Shown here one piece after another: positions 1 to 6,359 of a stretch of DNA of 7,732 nt; within the stretch, counting starts at the first letter, position 1, and every line of letters begins with the position of its first letter. The DNA is from JAZBPO01 sp036351675 (GTDB taxonomy: Bacteria; Pseudomonadota; Gammaproteobacteria; Pseudomonadales; Azotimanducaceae), in contig JAZBPO010000455.1 of the NCBI GenBank assembly GCA_036351675.1, positions 1-7,732 on the forward strand, written 5' to 3'. The notes below the pieces were generated by a model that saw nothing but the letters and a program-made list of their open reading frames with translations, had not been told where the DNA came from and did no database searches. The translations under genes and the position numbers were made by a program.

Positions 1-1308
1 CGCGGACTCGCCTTCCGGCACGATGCCGGCGCCGTCCTCACCGAGCCGCTCCAGCCGTTGGGCGATGCGCCCGAGGGACTGCTCGAGCTGGGCGATGCGA
101 GAGGCCTCGACCTCGGCACGGCGCCGGGGCTCGGCGGCTTCCTGATTGAAGCCATCCCACTCCTGCTGCCAGGCCGCCATGGTCGCTTCGGCGGTCTCGA
201 GGCCCTGCGCGGCCCGCTCGTCCGCGAGCCTCGCCTCGGCCGCGCGCGGCTCCACCTCCGCGAGGGACTGGGCGAGTTCGTCGATGCGGCGCGCGTCCTG
301 TTCGAGACTCTTCAGGACCTCGTCCTGCCGCGCCACGGCGCGCTGCGCATCCTCCTCGAGCTGCCGGCCCCGCTGCTCGCGGGCACGGAGATTCTCCTCG
401 AGACGCGCGATACCGGCACCGATCTCGTAGAAGCGCTGCTGGATGGCATTCGTGGCGTCGGCGAGATCAGCGAGGCCGACGCGCTCCTGTTCGAGGCGCG
501 AGAGCAGGCTCGCACGCTCCGTGACGGCCGCCTCACGCCTGAGCTCGAGCTGTTCGACGGCGCGCGAGCGCGTTTCGAGCTCGGCGGTCTGGCCCTGCCA
601 GCGGAGCGCGAGGAGCTCGGTCTTCAGGCGCCGCTCCTCGGCCTTGTACTCGCGATACTTTTCCGCCGCCTTGGCCTGGCGCTGCAGCCGCGCGAGCTGT
701 CGCTCCAGCTCCTCGCGGAGATCGCCGAGGCGTTCGAGGTTCTCCTTCGTGTGGCGGATGCGGTTCTCGGTCTCCCGGCGCCGCTCCTTGTAGCGAGAGA
801 TACCGGCCGCTTCCTCCAGATAGCTGCGCAGCTCCTCGGGTTTGGCCTCGATGAGATTCGAGATCATGCCCTGCTCGATGATCGAGTAGCTGCGCGGACC
901 GAGGCCCGTGCCCAGGAAGATGTCCTGGATGTCGCGGCGCCGGCAGCGCGTGCCGTTGATGAAGTAGAAGGACTGCGCGTCCCGGGTCACCTGGCGCCGG
1001 ATCGCGATCTCGGCCACCTGCGCGTACTGGCCCACGAGGCGGCCGCTGGAGTTGTCGAACACGAGCTCGATGGACGCCTGGGCGGTGGGCTTGCGGGAAT
1101 TCGATCCGTTGAAGATGACGTCGGTGATCGAGTCGCCGCGGAGCTGCTTCGCGGAGGACTCGCCCATGACCCAGCGTACGGCGTCGATGACGTTCGACTT
1201 GCCGCAGCCGTTCGGGCCGACGATGGCCGTCAGATTGCCCGGGAAGGAAACCGTGGTCGGGTCGACGAAGGACTTGAATCCCGCCAGTTTGATGCACTTC
1301 AGACGCAT
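1..1308 (-). CDS. smc: Chromosome segregation protein SMC, N-terminal part (runs off left edge)
   Basis: SMC is the ATPase of the bacterial condensin (Smc-ScpAB), which organises and separates replicated chromosomes. The frame is open for 436 codons to the window edge, so the hinge, the second arm and the C-terminal head (signature and Walker B) are missing; full-length SMC is about 1150-1200 residues. Visible features are the start MRLKCIKLAGFKSF, the Walker A loop GPNGCGKSN at residues 31-39, RWVMGESSAKQLRG at 45-58, DVIFNGS at 63-69, the FYFING block at 114-119, IIEQGMI at 143-149 and LEEAAGISRYKERR at 163-177. From about 170 on it is a charged, Leu/Glu/Arg/Ala-rich coiled coil. The ATG at 1308 is chosen because the family starts here; its Shine-Dalgarno is poor. 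The SDR gene lies upstream on the same strand, separated by 157 bases and a hairpin, so smc probably has its own promoter. Identification is secure from the family motifs. Confidence 0.97.
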   Translation of the reverse strand, partial: MRLKCIKLAGFKSFVDPTTVSFPGNLTAIVGPNGCGKSNVIDAVRWVMGESSAKQLRGDSITDVIFNGSNSRKPTAQASIELVFDNSSGRLVGQYAQVAEIAIRRQVTRDAQSFYFINGTRCRRRDIQDIFLGTGLGPRSYSIIEQGMISNLIEAKPEELRSYLEEAAGISRYKERRRETENRIRHTKENLERLGDLREELERQLARLQRQAKAAEKYREYKAEERRLKTELLALRWQGQTAELETRSRAVEQLELRREAAVTERASLLSRLEQERVGLADLADATNAIQQRFYEIGAGIARLEENLRAREQRGRQLEEDAQRAVARQDEVLKSLEQDARRIDELAQSLAEVEPRAAEARLADERAAQGLETAEATMAAWQQEWDGFNQEAAEPRRRAEVEASRIAQLEQSLGRIAQRLERLGEDGAGIVPEGESA

Positions 1309-1403
1309 GGGATCAGCTTCGCGCCATCGGCGTGGTGGGTCTCCAGAAGGGGCCGCGGGACTGCGCGTCGACGGACGCGGCGGTGCGGCCGGACAGGCGC
1401 CGC

Positions 1404-1432
1404 AGTGTAGTCGAATCGCAGCCCGCCCACCA
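1404..1432 (-). promoter_or_regulatory. Possible sigma70-type promoter for smc
   Basis: On the minus strand a TACACT hexamer (1404-1409) resembles a -10 box. A weak TGGTGG (1427-1432) sits 17 bases upstream as a -35. It lies about 95 bases before the smc ATG and just past the hairpin that follows the SDR gene, a sensible place for a new promoter. The -35 match is poor, so this is tentative. Confidence 0.25.
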
Positions 1433-1433
1433 C

Positions 1434-1458
1434 GAGCGGCCCCCGGAAAGGGCCGCTC
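1434..1458 (-). terminator. GC hairpin after the SDR gene, terminator-like
   Basis: A perfect 9-bp inverted repeat, GAGCGGCCC (1434-1442) and GGGCCGCTC (1450-1458), encloses a 7-base loop. It begins 7 bases past the SDR stop codon and lies in the SDR-smc spacer. No T tract follows on either strand, so it is not a textbook intrinsic terminator. It could act as a weak terminator, protect the 3' end of the SDR transcript, or reduce read-through into smc. Confidence 0.5.
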
Positions 1459-1465
1459 CGGGGCC

Positions 1466-2233
1466 TCAGGCGTGGTTCCACCAGGCGACGTCGGAGAACG
1501 CCCGCAGGTCGACCTCGAAGCTCCAGGCGGAGCGGTGCTGATGCGCCAGGTGCCAGTAGGTCTCGGCGACCTCGGCGGGCAGGATGAGACCGTCCTGGCC
1601 CTCGCCGCGCGCGGCGCGCAGCGCCGCGAAGCGCTCCGGACCGAGCATGCGTCCGAGGGTGTCGGGCGCATCCACGGCGCCGTCGATGAGTACGTGCGAG
1701 ACGTGGATCCCCTGGCTCGCGAACTCGGCGTTCAGGGTCTGGCACAGCATGCGCCGCCCGCCCATGGCCGCGGCGTGCGAGTGCTGTCCCCGGTTGCCGC
1801 GCAGGGCGGCCGTGGCCGACGTCACCACGAGGCTGCCGCCGCCGCGCTCCACCATGCGCGGGAAGGTCGCCTGCGCGAGGCGGAACAGGCCGAAGGTCGC
1901 CATGCGCCAGCCGAGTTCGAAGGCCTTGTGAGTGGTGGCGGCGAGAGGCCTGTCGCCGATCTGCGCGCCGAGGTTGAAGATCAGCACTTCGATGGGGCCG
2001 ATCTCGGCCTCGACCTCGTCGACCAGCCCCTCGATGGCACCCTCCTGCGTGGCGTCGACGAGCCGCCCCGTCGCATGGCCGCCCGCTTCTCGTATCTCGC
2101 TGACCAGCCGCTCGAGGCCCTCGCCGTCACTGCGGCGGCAGAGGACGGAGTGATAGCCACCTGCAGCGAAACGGGCGGCTGCGGTACCACCGATCCCGGC
2201 CCCAGCGCCGAGCACCAGGCAGACCCCTGCCAT
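1466..2233 (-). CDS. SDR-family oxidoreductase-like protein with atypical active site
   Basis: A 255-residue Rossmann-fold protein of the short-chain dehydrogenase/reductase superfamily, probably cytosolic. The nucleotide-binding glycine motif is GAGAGIG at 9-15, the NAG-type motif is NLGA at 87-90, and the catalytic-region Ser is in TSA at 138-140. Where classical SDRs have YxxxK the sequence reads HAAAM (153-157), so both the catalytic Tyr and Lys are replaced. From memory, related SDRs with a Phe in the Tyr position share the downstream GIHVSHVLIDGAVD (175-188) and the C-terminal AETYWHLAHQHRSAW. The substrate cannot be told, and it may bind cofactor without normal dehydrogenase chemistry. 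The ATG at 2233 is preferred over an in-frame GTG at 2248 because a strong GAGGAG (2241-2246) lies 7 bases before it. It is divergent from the hydrolase gene and followed by smc after a hairpin. Confidence 0.9.
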   Translation of the reverse strand: MAGVCLVLGAGAGIGGTAAARFAAGGYHSVLCRRSDGEGLERLVSEIREAGGHATGRLVDATQEGAIEGLVDEVEAEIGPIEVLIFNLGAQIGDRPLAATTHKAFELGWRMATFGLFRLAQATFPRMVERGGGSLVVTSATAALRGNRGQHSHAAAMGGRRMLCQTLNAEFASQGIHVSHVLIDGAVDAPDTLGRMLGPERFAALRAARGEGQDGLILPAEVAETYWHLAHQHRSAWSFEVDLRAFSDVAWWNHA

Positions 2234-2277
2234 CGACTTGCTCCTCACTCGTCCCGTCCCGCCTGCGCGCGGGGACG

Positions 2278-2310
2278 GCCATAGGTTTCGTGAAAGGACT
2301 TATAGGTGAT
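2278..2310. promoter_or_regulatory. AT-rich patch in the divergent spacer, likely promoter region
   Basis: The 154-base spacer between the divergent SDR and hydrolase starts contains the least GC-rich stretch of the window, with TTATAG on the plus strand and TATAAG (2300-2305) on the minus strand. These could be -10 elements for either gene. I find no convincing -35 at the right distance. Downstream at 2326-2336 there is a short dyad, CACCC-C-GGGTG, that might be an operator. Confidence 0.35.
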
Positions 2311-2387
2311 CGGCGCTCCAACGACCACCCCGGGTGTGGGCATGCACGGCTAGACTCACGCGCCAGGACCGCCTGCAGGAACGCACC

Positions 2388-3905
2388 ATGAACCCCGTAG
2401 CATCGGCCGAGCGGCACCCGCGGGATCTGCTCGGCCTGATCGCCCTCGCCTGCCTCCTGCTCGCCATCTTCCAGCTCGAGGCACAGCGCGGCGAAGTGGA
2501 GATCCGGCCCTTCCCCGTCGGCGCGACGCCGGCCAGCCTCTACCAGCTGCCCGCGGCGCAGCCGGGGCCAGTGGTCGTCATCGCCCACGGCTTCGCAGGC
2601 TCGCGGCAGCTGATGGCGTCCTATGCCCTGACCCTGGCGCGCGCCGGCTATCGCGTCGTCGCCTTCGACTTCGAGGGTCACGGCCGCAATCCCGTGCCCA
2701 TGTCCGGCGACGTCACCGCCGTCGACGGCACGACCCAGCTGCTCATGGCCGAACTCGGCCGCGTCGCCGAGGCCGCCCTCCGGCTCCCCGGCGCCGACGG
2801 CCGCCTCGCCTATCTCGGTCATTCCATGGCCTCGGACATCGTCGTCCGCCAGGCCCTGCGGGCGCCACGGGTGGACGCGACCATCGCCGTGTCCATGTTC
2901 TCGCAGGCGGTCTCGGCGACGGAACCCGCCAATCTGCTGGTGATCGTCGGCGCCTGGGAGCAGCGCCTGATCGAGGAGGCGCTGCGCGCGCTGCGCCTCG
3001 CCGACCCCGCTGCGGGGCCCGGTGAGACCGTGGGCGATCCGGCCACCGGTACGGGGCGGCGGGTGGTCCTGGCGCCGAACGTCGAACACGTCGGCGTGCT
3101 CTACTCGGCCGTGGCCCAGCATGCGGCCCGGGACTGGCTCGACGCGAGCTTCGGGCGCCAGAGCGGCGACGGCGTCGCGGATCGGGGCGCCTGGATCGTG
3201 CTGCTGCTGGTCGCGGTGATCGTCCTCGGCTGGCCCCTCGCCGGACGGCTGCCGGCGGCACGAGCCGCGCCGCCGGCCCCGCTCTCCGGCAGGCGTCTCG
3301 CGCTGGCGACGCTCGCGCCGGCGCTGATCACGCCCCTGCTGCTGCTCCCGGTGGAGACCCGCGTGCTGCCGGTACTCGTGGCGGACTACCTCGTGCTGCA
3401 CTTCGCACTGCAGGGAGCGCTGGTGCTCGGCCTGCTCGGTCACTGGGGCCGCCTGCGGGGCGCCTTCCCCCTGCGAGCCCTCGCCGTCGCCCTGGCCGTG
3501 GCCCTGTTCGGCATCGGGCTCTTCGGCACGCTCGTCGATCGCTATGTCGCGTCCTTCGTGCCACACGCCGGGCGCGTGCCGATCGTGATCGGCCTCGCGC
3601 TGGGGACCGTGCCCTGGATGCTCGCGGACGCACTGCTCACGGAAGGGGGACGCGCGGGCGTGGGCAGGACGCTGCTCGTCCGCGGGGCCATGCTGGGCTC
3701 CCTCGGCCTCGCCGTGGCGCTCGACTTCGAGGCCCTGTTCTTCCTCGTCATCATCCTGCCCGTGATCCTGCTCTTCTTCCTGCTGTTCGGGACCATGGGC
3801 GGCTGGGTCGGCCGGAGAACCGGCCTGCCGGCCGCGAGCGGCATCGGCCTCGGCCTGGTACTGGCCTGGGCGCTCGGGGTGACCTTCCCGCTGTTCTCGC
3901 CCTGA
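2388..3905 (+). CDS. Alpha/beta hydrolase fused to a multi-pass membrane domain
   Basis: A 505-residue membrane-anchored serine hydrolase of unknown substrate. An N-terminal hydrophobic anchor (about 13-30) precedes an alpha/beta-hydrolase domain (about 40-255): the oxyanion-hole-type HGFAGS at 67-72, AFDFEGHGRN at 92-101, the nucleophile elbow GHSMA with Ser146, and a probable catalytic His234 in NVEHVGVLY. The acid is uncertain; Glu191 in GAWEQ is in the expected region. About seven hydrophobic helices follow (roughly 268-285, 304-322, 327-349, 363-383, 397-417, 428-468 as a pair, 483-502). The hydrolase domain probably faces the periplasm, by inference from the anchor. The ATG at 2388 is chosen because AGGA (2377-2380) lies 7 bases upstream; an in-frame GTG at 2334 lacks this. 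It is convergent with the GntR gene, with 15 bases between stop codons and no terminator seen. It could be an esterase, lipase or peptidase-like enzyme; I do not recognise a named gene. Confidence 0.9.
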   Translation: MNPVASAERHPRDLLGLIALACLLLAIFQLEAQRGEVEIRPFPVGATPASLYQLPAAQPGPVVVIAHGFAGSRQLMASYALTLARAGYRVVAFDFEGHGRNPVPMSGDVTAVDGTTQLLMAELGRVAEAALRLPGADGRLAYLGHSMASDIVVRQALRAPRVDATIAVSMFSQAVSATEPANLLVIVGAWEQRLIEEALRALRLADPAAGPGETVGDPATGTGRRVVLAPNVEHVGVLYSAVAQHAARDWLDASFGRQSGDGVADRGAWIVLLLVAVIVLGWPLAGRLPAARAAPPAPLSGRRLALATLAPALITPLLLLPVETRVLPVLVADYLVLHFALQGALVLGLLGHWGRLRGAFPLRALAVALAVALFGIGLFGTLVDRYVASFVPHAGRVPIVIGLALGTVPWMLADALLTEGGRAGVGRTLLVRGAMLGSLGLAVALDFEALFFLVIILPVILLFFLLFGTMGGWVGRRTGLPAASGIGLGLVLAWALGVTFPLFSP

Positions 3906-3920
3906 GTCGGGTCGAGCGGA

Positions 3921-4616
3921 TCAGTGCGAGAAGGCGCGCGTGAGCGCTTCCCGCCAGGCCGCGAAGAGCCCCTGGAGCACGCGCTCCACGGCAGCATGTT
4001 CCTGCGCCGCGATCGCGTCGAGGAGGTCACGCCAGTGCGCCGCACCGGTCTCGAGGGCCTCGTCGTCGAGTTCGCTGAGGCGGTGCAGGGCTCGCCGGGA
4101 GACCGGCAGCAGCGTGTCCACCACGGCATCGAGGTACTGGTTGCGCACCATGCCGAGGGCCGCGAACAGGAAAGCCTCCGCAGCGTCCGCGAAGGCATCG
4201 ACGTCGTTCGCGTCGGCAGCCGCCTCGATCGCCTCGACGTGCACGGCGAAGGTGGGCAGGTCGTCCTCGTCCCAGAGCTCCACCAGGCGCGCGGCGATGC
4301 GCGTATAGAGCGTCTGCAGGAGATCGTAGAGGTCGTCGTGCTGGCGGCGGCTCAGCTCGGACACCATGGCGCCCTTGCGCGGCACGATCTCCACGAGATG
4401 ACGACGCTCGAGCAGCAACAGCGCTTCCCGCACGGAGCCGCGCGAGACGCCGAGTTCCCGCGCCACACGCAGTTCCCGGATCCGCTCCTGGGGCGCCATG
4501 CGGCCACGGATGATGGCCTCGGCGATGTGATCTGCGATCTGCTCCGTCAGGCTGGCCGCCGGGCGGAAGGATCGGGAGGTCCACTCCACGTCCACTACTC
4601 CGCTTGCCCGTTGCAT
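3921..4616 (-). CDS. GntR-family transcriptional regulator, FadR/FCD subfamily
   Basis: A DNA-binding repressor or activator of 231 residues from the ATG at 4616. The winged helix-turn-helix spans about 20-90: LTEQIADHIAEAIIRGRM (23-40), then IRELRVARELGVSRGSVREAL (46-66) and the wing RRHLVEIVPRKGAMV (71-85). An all-helical FCD-type effector domain follows (about 93-228). The usual metal-binding His of the FCD domain are mostly gone: the F-H pair is replaced near AFLFAAL (148-154) and the last His is absent near LQGLFAAW (214-221), with His194 remaining. Start choice is unsure: the ATG has no clear Shine-Dalgarno; a GTG at 4589 has GGAG 8 bases upstream; a TTG at 4658 would swallow the operator-like repeat. 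It follows ccmI by 51 bases on the same strand and converges on the hydrolase. The ligand and targets are unknown; autoregulation is likely by analogy with the family. Confidence 0.92.
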   Translation of the reverse strand: MQRASGVVDVEWTSRSFRPAASLTEQIADHIAEAIIRGRMAPQERIRELRVARELGVSRGSVREALLLLERRHLVEIVPRKGAMVSELSRRQHDDLYDLLQTLYTRIAARLVELWDEDDLPTFAVHVEAIEAAADANDVDAFADAAEAFLFAALGMVRNQYLDAVVDTLLPVSRRALHRLSELDDEALETGAAHWRDLLDAIAAQEHAAVERVLQGLFAAWREALTRAFSH

Positions 4617-4622
4617 GTCAGG

Positions 4623-4641
4623 ACAGTCCGACAGTCCGGAC
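4623..4641. promoter_or_regulatory. Operator-like tandem and dyad repeat upstream of the GntR gene
   Basis: ACAGTCCG occurs twice in direct tandem (4623-4630 and 4631-4638). The overlap also makes a dyad of the form AC-n-GT-nnn-AC-n-GT (4623-4635), followed by the perfect palindrome GTCCGGAC (4634-4641). A GT-N3-AC core is typical of operators of the FadR subfamily of GntR regulators. The site begins 7 bases before the ATG at 4616, so a bound repressor would block expression of the regulator. Assignment to this regulator is inference. Confidence 0.45.
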
Positions 4642-4667
4642 GGCCGATGGTTCCGCAAGCACGTCTG

Positions 4668-6359
4668 CTACTCGACGACCCGGTCGATCAGGAGCGGCAC
4701 CACCCGCTGCCCAGGCGTCGGTTCGAGCGGCCCCGCGGACCCCTCGAAGTCCCCCGGCGCGGCGACCACGCCGCCGGACCGCGTGATGCGCGCGACGAGC
4801 TCCACGCGCCCGACGCCGGAGAGGCTGCGCCCCGGCATCATCGCCATGCTGTCGTCCAGCGTGACGAGCGTAGGCAACTCCGCGGCCGTGAGCCGCGCCA
4901 CCGCGAGCGGCATGGGGGGGCCGCCAGGCTCGCGCGCGAACACGAACACGCTCGCATCCGGCGCCGGCGTCAGGCCGTCGGCGAGTTCGACGAGGATCGG
5001 AATCGCCACGCCCGTCGCCTCCGCAGCTGCCGGTTCGGGCGGCGCTGACGCGCCGGCACCGGCCTCCAGCAGGCGGCCGGAGGAAGCACCCGGATCGAGA
5101 CGCACGGCGACGCGCGGGCCCGCTGCTGCATCGAGCGGGCCGACGACGGCCTCGAGGTCGTCGGGGCCGGGTACCGCGGTCCCGGAACGCGACAGGCGCG
5201 CCACCAGCTCCACCTGATCCGCCGTCGCCAGCGACATGGCCGGCGCCATGGCGTCTTCGACGGTGAGCGTCGCTGCGAGCGAAGCGGCCGGTGCGAGGCG
5301 CTTCACGGCGAGCGGCATGCGCGGCCCTCCGACGGGGCGCGCAAGCACGAACACCGCCGCCGAAGGCGGCAGTTCGGCGAGTGCCGCCGGCGAGAGCTCG
5401 ACGCTCACCGCGATGGACGGTCCGTCGGCGGCGACCGTGCCCGGTGCCGGTGCGGGCGGCAGGCCCGCCAGTCCGCGCGCGCGAGCGAGGCTGTCCTCCA
5501 GGAAGCGGCGCCTCGCCTCGTCCTCGACGCCCCCCGCGAGCACGCGCGCGAAGAGGTCCGCCGCCTCCGGGAAGCGCCGGTTCTGGAAAGCGTCCATGGC
5601 CAGCAGCTCGAGCATGATCGGCTGCTGGGGATCGATCGTGAGCACGGCATCGACGATGGCCCGGACCCGTGCCGTGAGCGTGCGGTCGTCGGCCATGTAG
5701 AGGGCCTGGGCCTGGAACACGCGTGGTACGGGACTTTCCGGCGCTCGCGCGGCGACCTCGCCGAACGCCGCGCCGGCCGCCTCGAACTCGCCGAGCTGGA
5801 GCCGCGTGCGGCCGAGCAGGAACCAACCATCGAGATCGTCGGGCTCGGCCTCGAGCCGTGCGGCGAGGCGCACGGCGAGCTCGCGCATCTCGCCACCGCC
5901 GGTCTCCTCGCCGCGTTCCGCCGCCGCGAGACCCTGCACGTCCTCCGCGAGGGACAGATCCGCGAGCGCACCGAGCGAGAAGCCCCAGTCTGCATAGAGG
6001 ACCACCGCGAGCAGCGGTGCGGCGAGGGCCGCCCCATAGAGCAGCCCGCGACCCTCCGTAGCGGACGCGGCTGTCGCGCCCGCATCCCCGTCGCCCTCCG
6101 GCTCCGCGTCACGCAGCAGGCTCCGGGCGAGCTCCGCCTCGAGCGCCGCCGCCTCGTCGGCGGCGATCGCGCCGCTGTCCTGGTCGGCGCGGATCTCCGC
6201 CAGCCGGTCCTCGTAGATCGCGAGGTTCGAGGCGCGGCGCAGCGATGCGTCACGGCCATCGGCGCTGCCACGCAGCATCGACGTGCGGACCAGGGGGAAC
6301 AGCACGAAGGCGGCAGCGCCTGCCCCGAGCAGCAGGGCGAAAGGCCAGAAGGCGGTCAT
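4668..6359 (-). CDS. ccmI: Cytochrome c biogenesis protein CcmI with duplicated C-terminal domain
   Basis: CcmI (CycH) is the apocytochrome c chaperone of the CcmF/H/I heme ligation complex in the inner membrane and periplasm. Two membrane helices (about 4-22 and 107-123) flank a cytoplasmic charged, helical loop (about 38-88). A periplasmic TPR region follows (about 155-290), including AEPDDLDGWFLLGRTRLQLG (171-190). After a Pro/Ala linker come two diverged copies of the Ig-like CycH C-terminal domain, about 315-422 and 451-561. Both carry VFVxAR, GGPxMPLAVxRL, VELVAR, RSG and GPL. The protein is 563 residues; CcmI is usually about 400 with one such domain. The ATG at 6359 overlaps the ccmH stop as ATGA, which fixes the start and implies translational coupling; the open frame upstream of it is a ccmH shadow. 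It ends in TAG, 51 bases before the GntR start. Confidence 0.95.
   Translation of the reverse strand: MTAFWPFALLLGAGAAAFVLFPLVRTSMLRGSADGRDASLRRASNLAIYEDRLAEIRADQDSGAIAADEAAALEAELARSLLRDAEPEGDGDAGATAASATEGRGLLYGAALAAPLLAVVLYADWGFSLGALADLSLAEDVQGLAAAERGEETGGGEMRELAVRLAARLEAEPDDLDGWFLLGRTRLQLGEFEAAGAAFGEVAARAPESPVPRVFQAQALYMADDRTLTARVRAIVDAVLTIDPQQPIMLELLAMDAFQNRRFPEAADLFARVLAGGVEDEARRRFLEDSLARARGLAGLPPAPAPGTVAADGPSIAVSVELSPAALAELPPSAAVFVLARPVGGPRMPLAVKRLAPAASLAATLTVEDAMAPAMSLATADQVELVARLSRSGTAVPGPDDLEAVVGPLDAAAGPRVAVRLDPGASSGRLLEAGAGASAPPEPAAAEATGVAIPILVELADGLTPAPDASVFVFAREPGGPPMPLAVARLTAAELPTLVTLDDSMAMMPGRSLSGVGRVELVARITRSGGVVAAPGDFEGSAGPLEPTPGQRVVPLLIDRVVE
4677..5009 (-). repeat. CcmI Ig-like C-terminal domain, copy 2
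   Basis: This encodes CcmI residues about 451-561. It contains VFVFAREPGGPPMPLAV, LDDSMAMMPGRSLS, VELVARITRSG and GPL, and looks like the canonical, single C-terminal domain of CcmI as I remember the family. It is the protein-level partner of the domain encoded at 5094-5417. Confidence 0.75.
5094..5417 (-). repeat. CcmI Ig-like C-terminal domain, copy 1 (diverged)
   Basis: This encodes CcmI residues about 315-422. It shares VFVxAR, GGPxMPLAVxRL, VELVAR, RSG, DxE and GPL with the copy encoded at 4677-5009. The middle is changed: VEDAMAPAMSLATAD replaces the LDDSMAMMPGRSLS type. A Gly/Ala/Pro-rich linker (423-450) joins the two. The divergence suggests an old duplication rather than an assembly artefact. 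Confidence 0.75.

Noticed and set aside
533..1297. Minus-strand open frame inside smc suggesting a frameshift
   Set aside because: It is a shifted frame over intact smc. The true smc frame is open and matches the family from 1308 to the edge without interruption.
58..1410. Long plus-strand open frame of 450 codons opposite smc
   Set aside because: It is the exact codon-register complement of smc. High GC removes stops from the antisense frames, and the peptide has no family resemblance.
2127..3566. Minus-strand open frame of 479 codons opposite the hydrolase gene
   Set aside because: Its composition is biased (His, Gln, Gly, Arg, Glu), typical of an antisense shadow in a GC-rich gene, while the plus strand has clear hydrolase motifs and membrane helices.
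3906..3920. Bidirectional terminator between the convergent hydrolase and GntR genes
   Set aside because: Only 15 bases separate the stop codons, and I see no inverted repeat or T tract there.
3924..5048. Plus-strand open frame of 374 codons across the GntR gene and the ccmI end
   Set aside because: It crosses two well-supported minus-strand genes and the spacer between them, with low-complexity Arg/His/Gly content, so it is chance.
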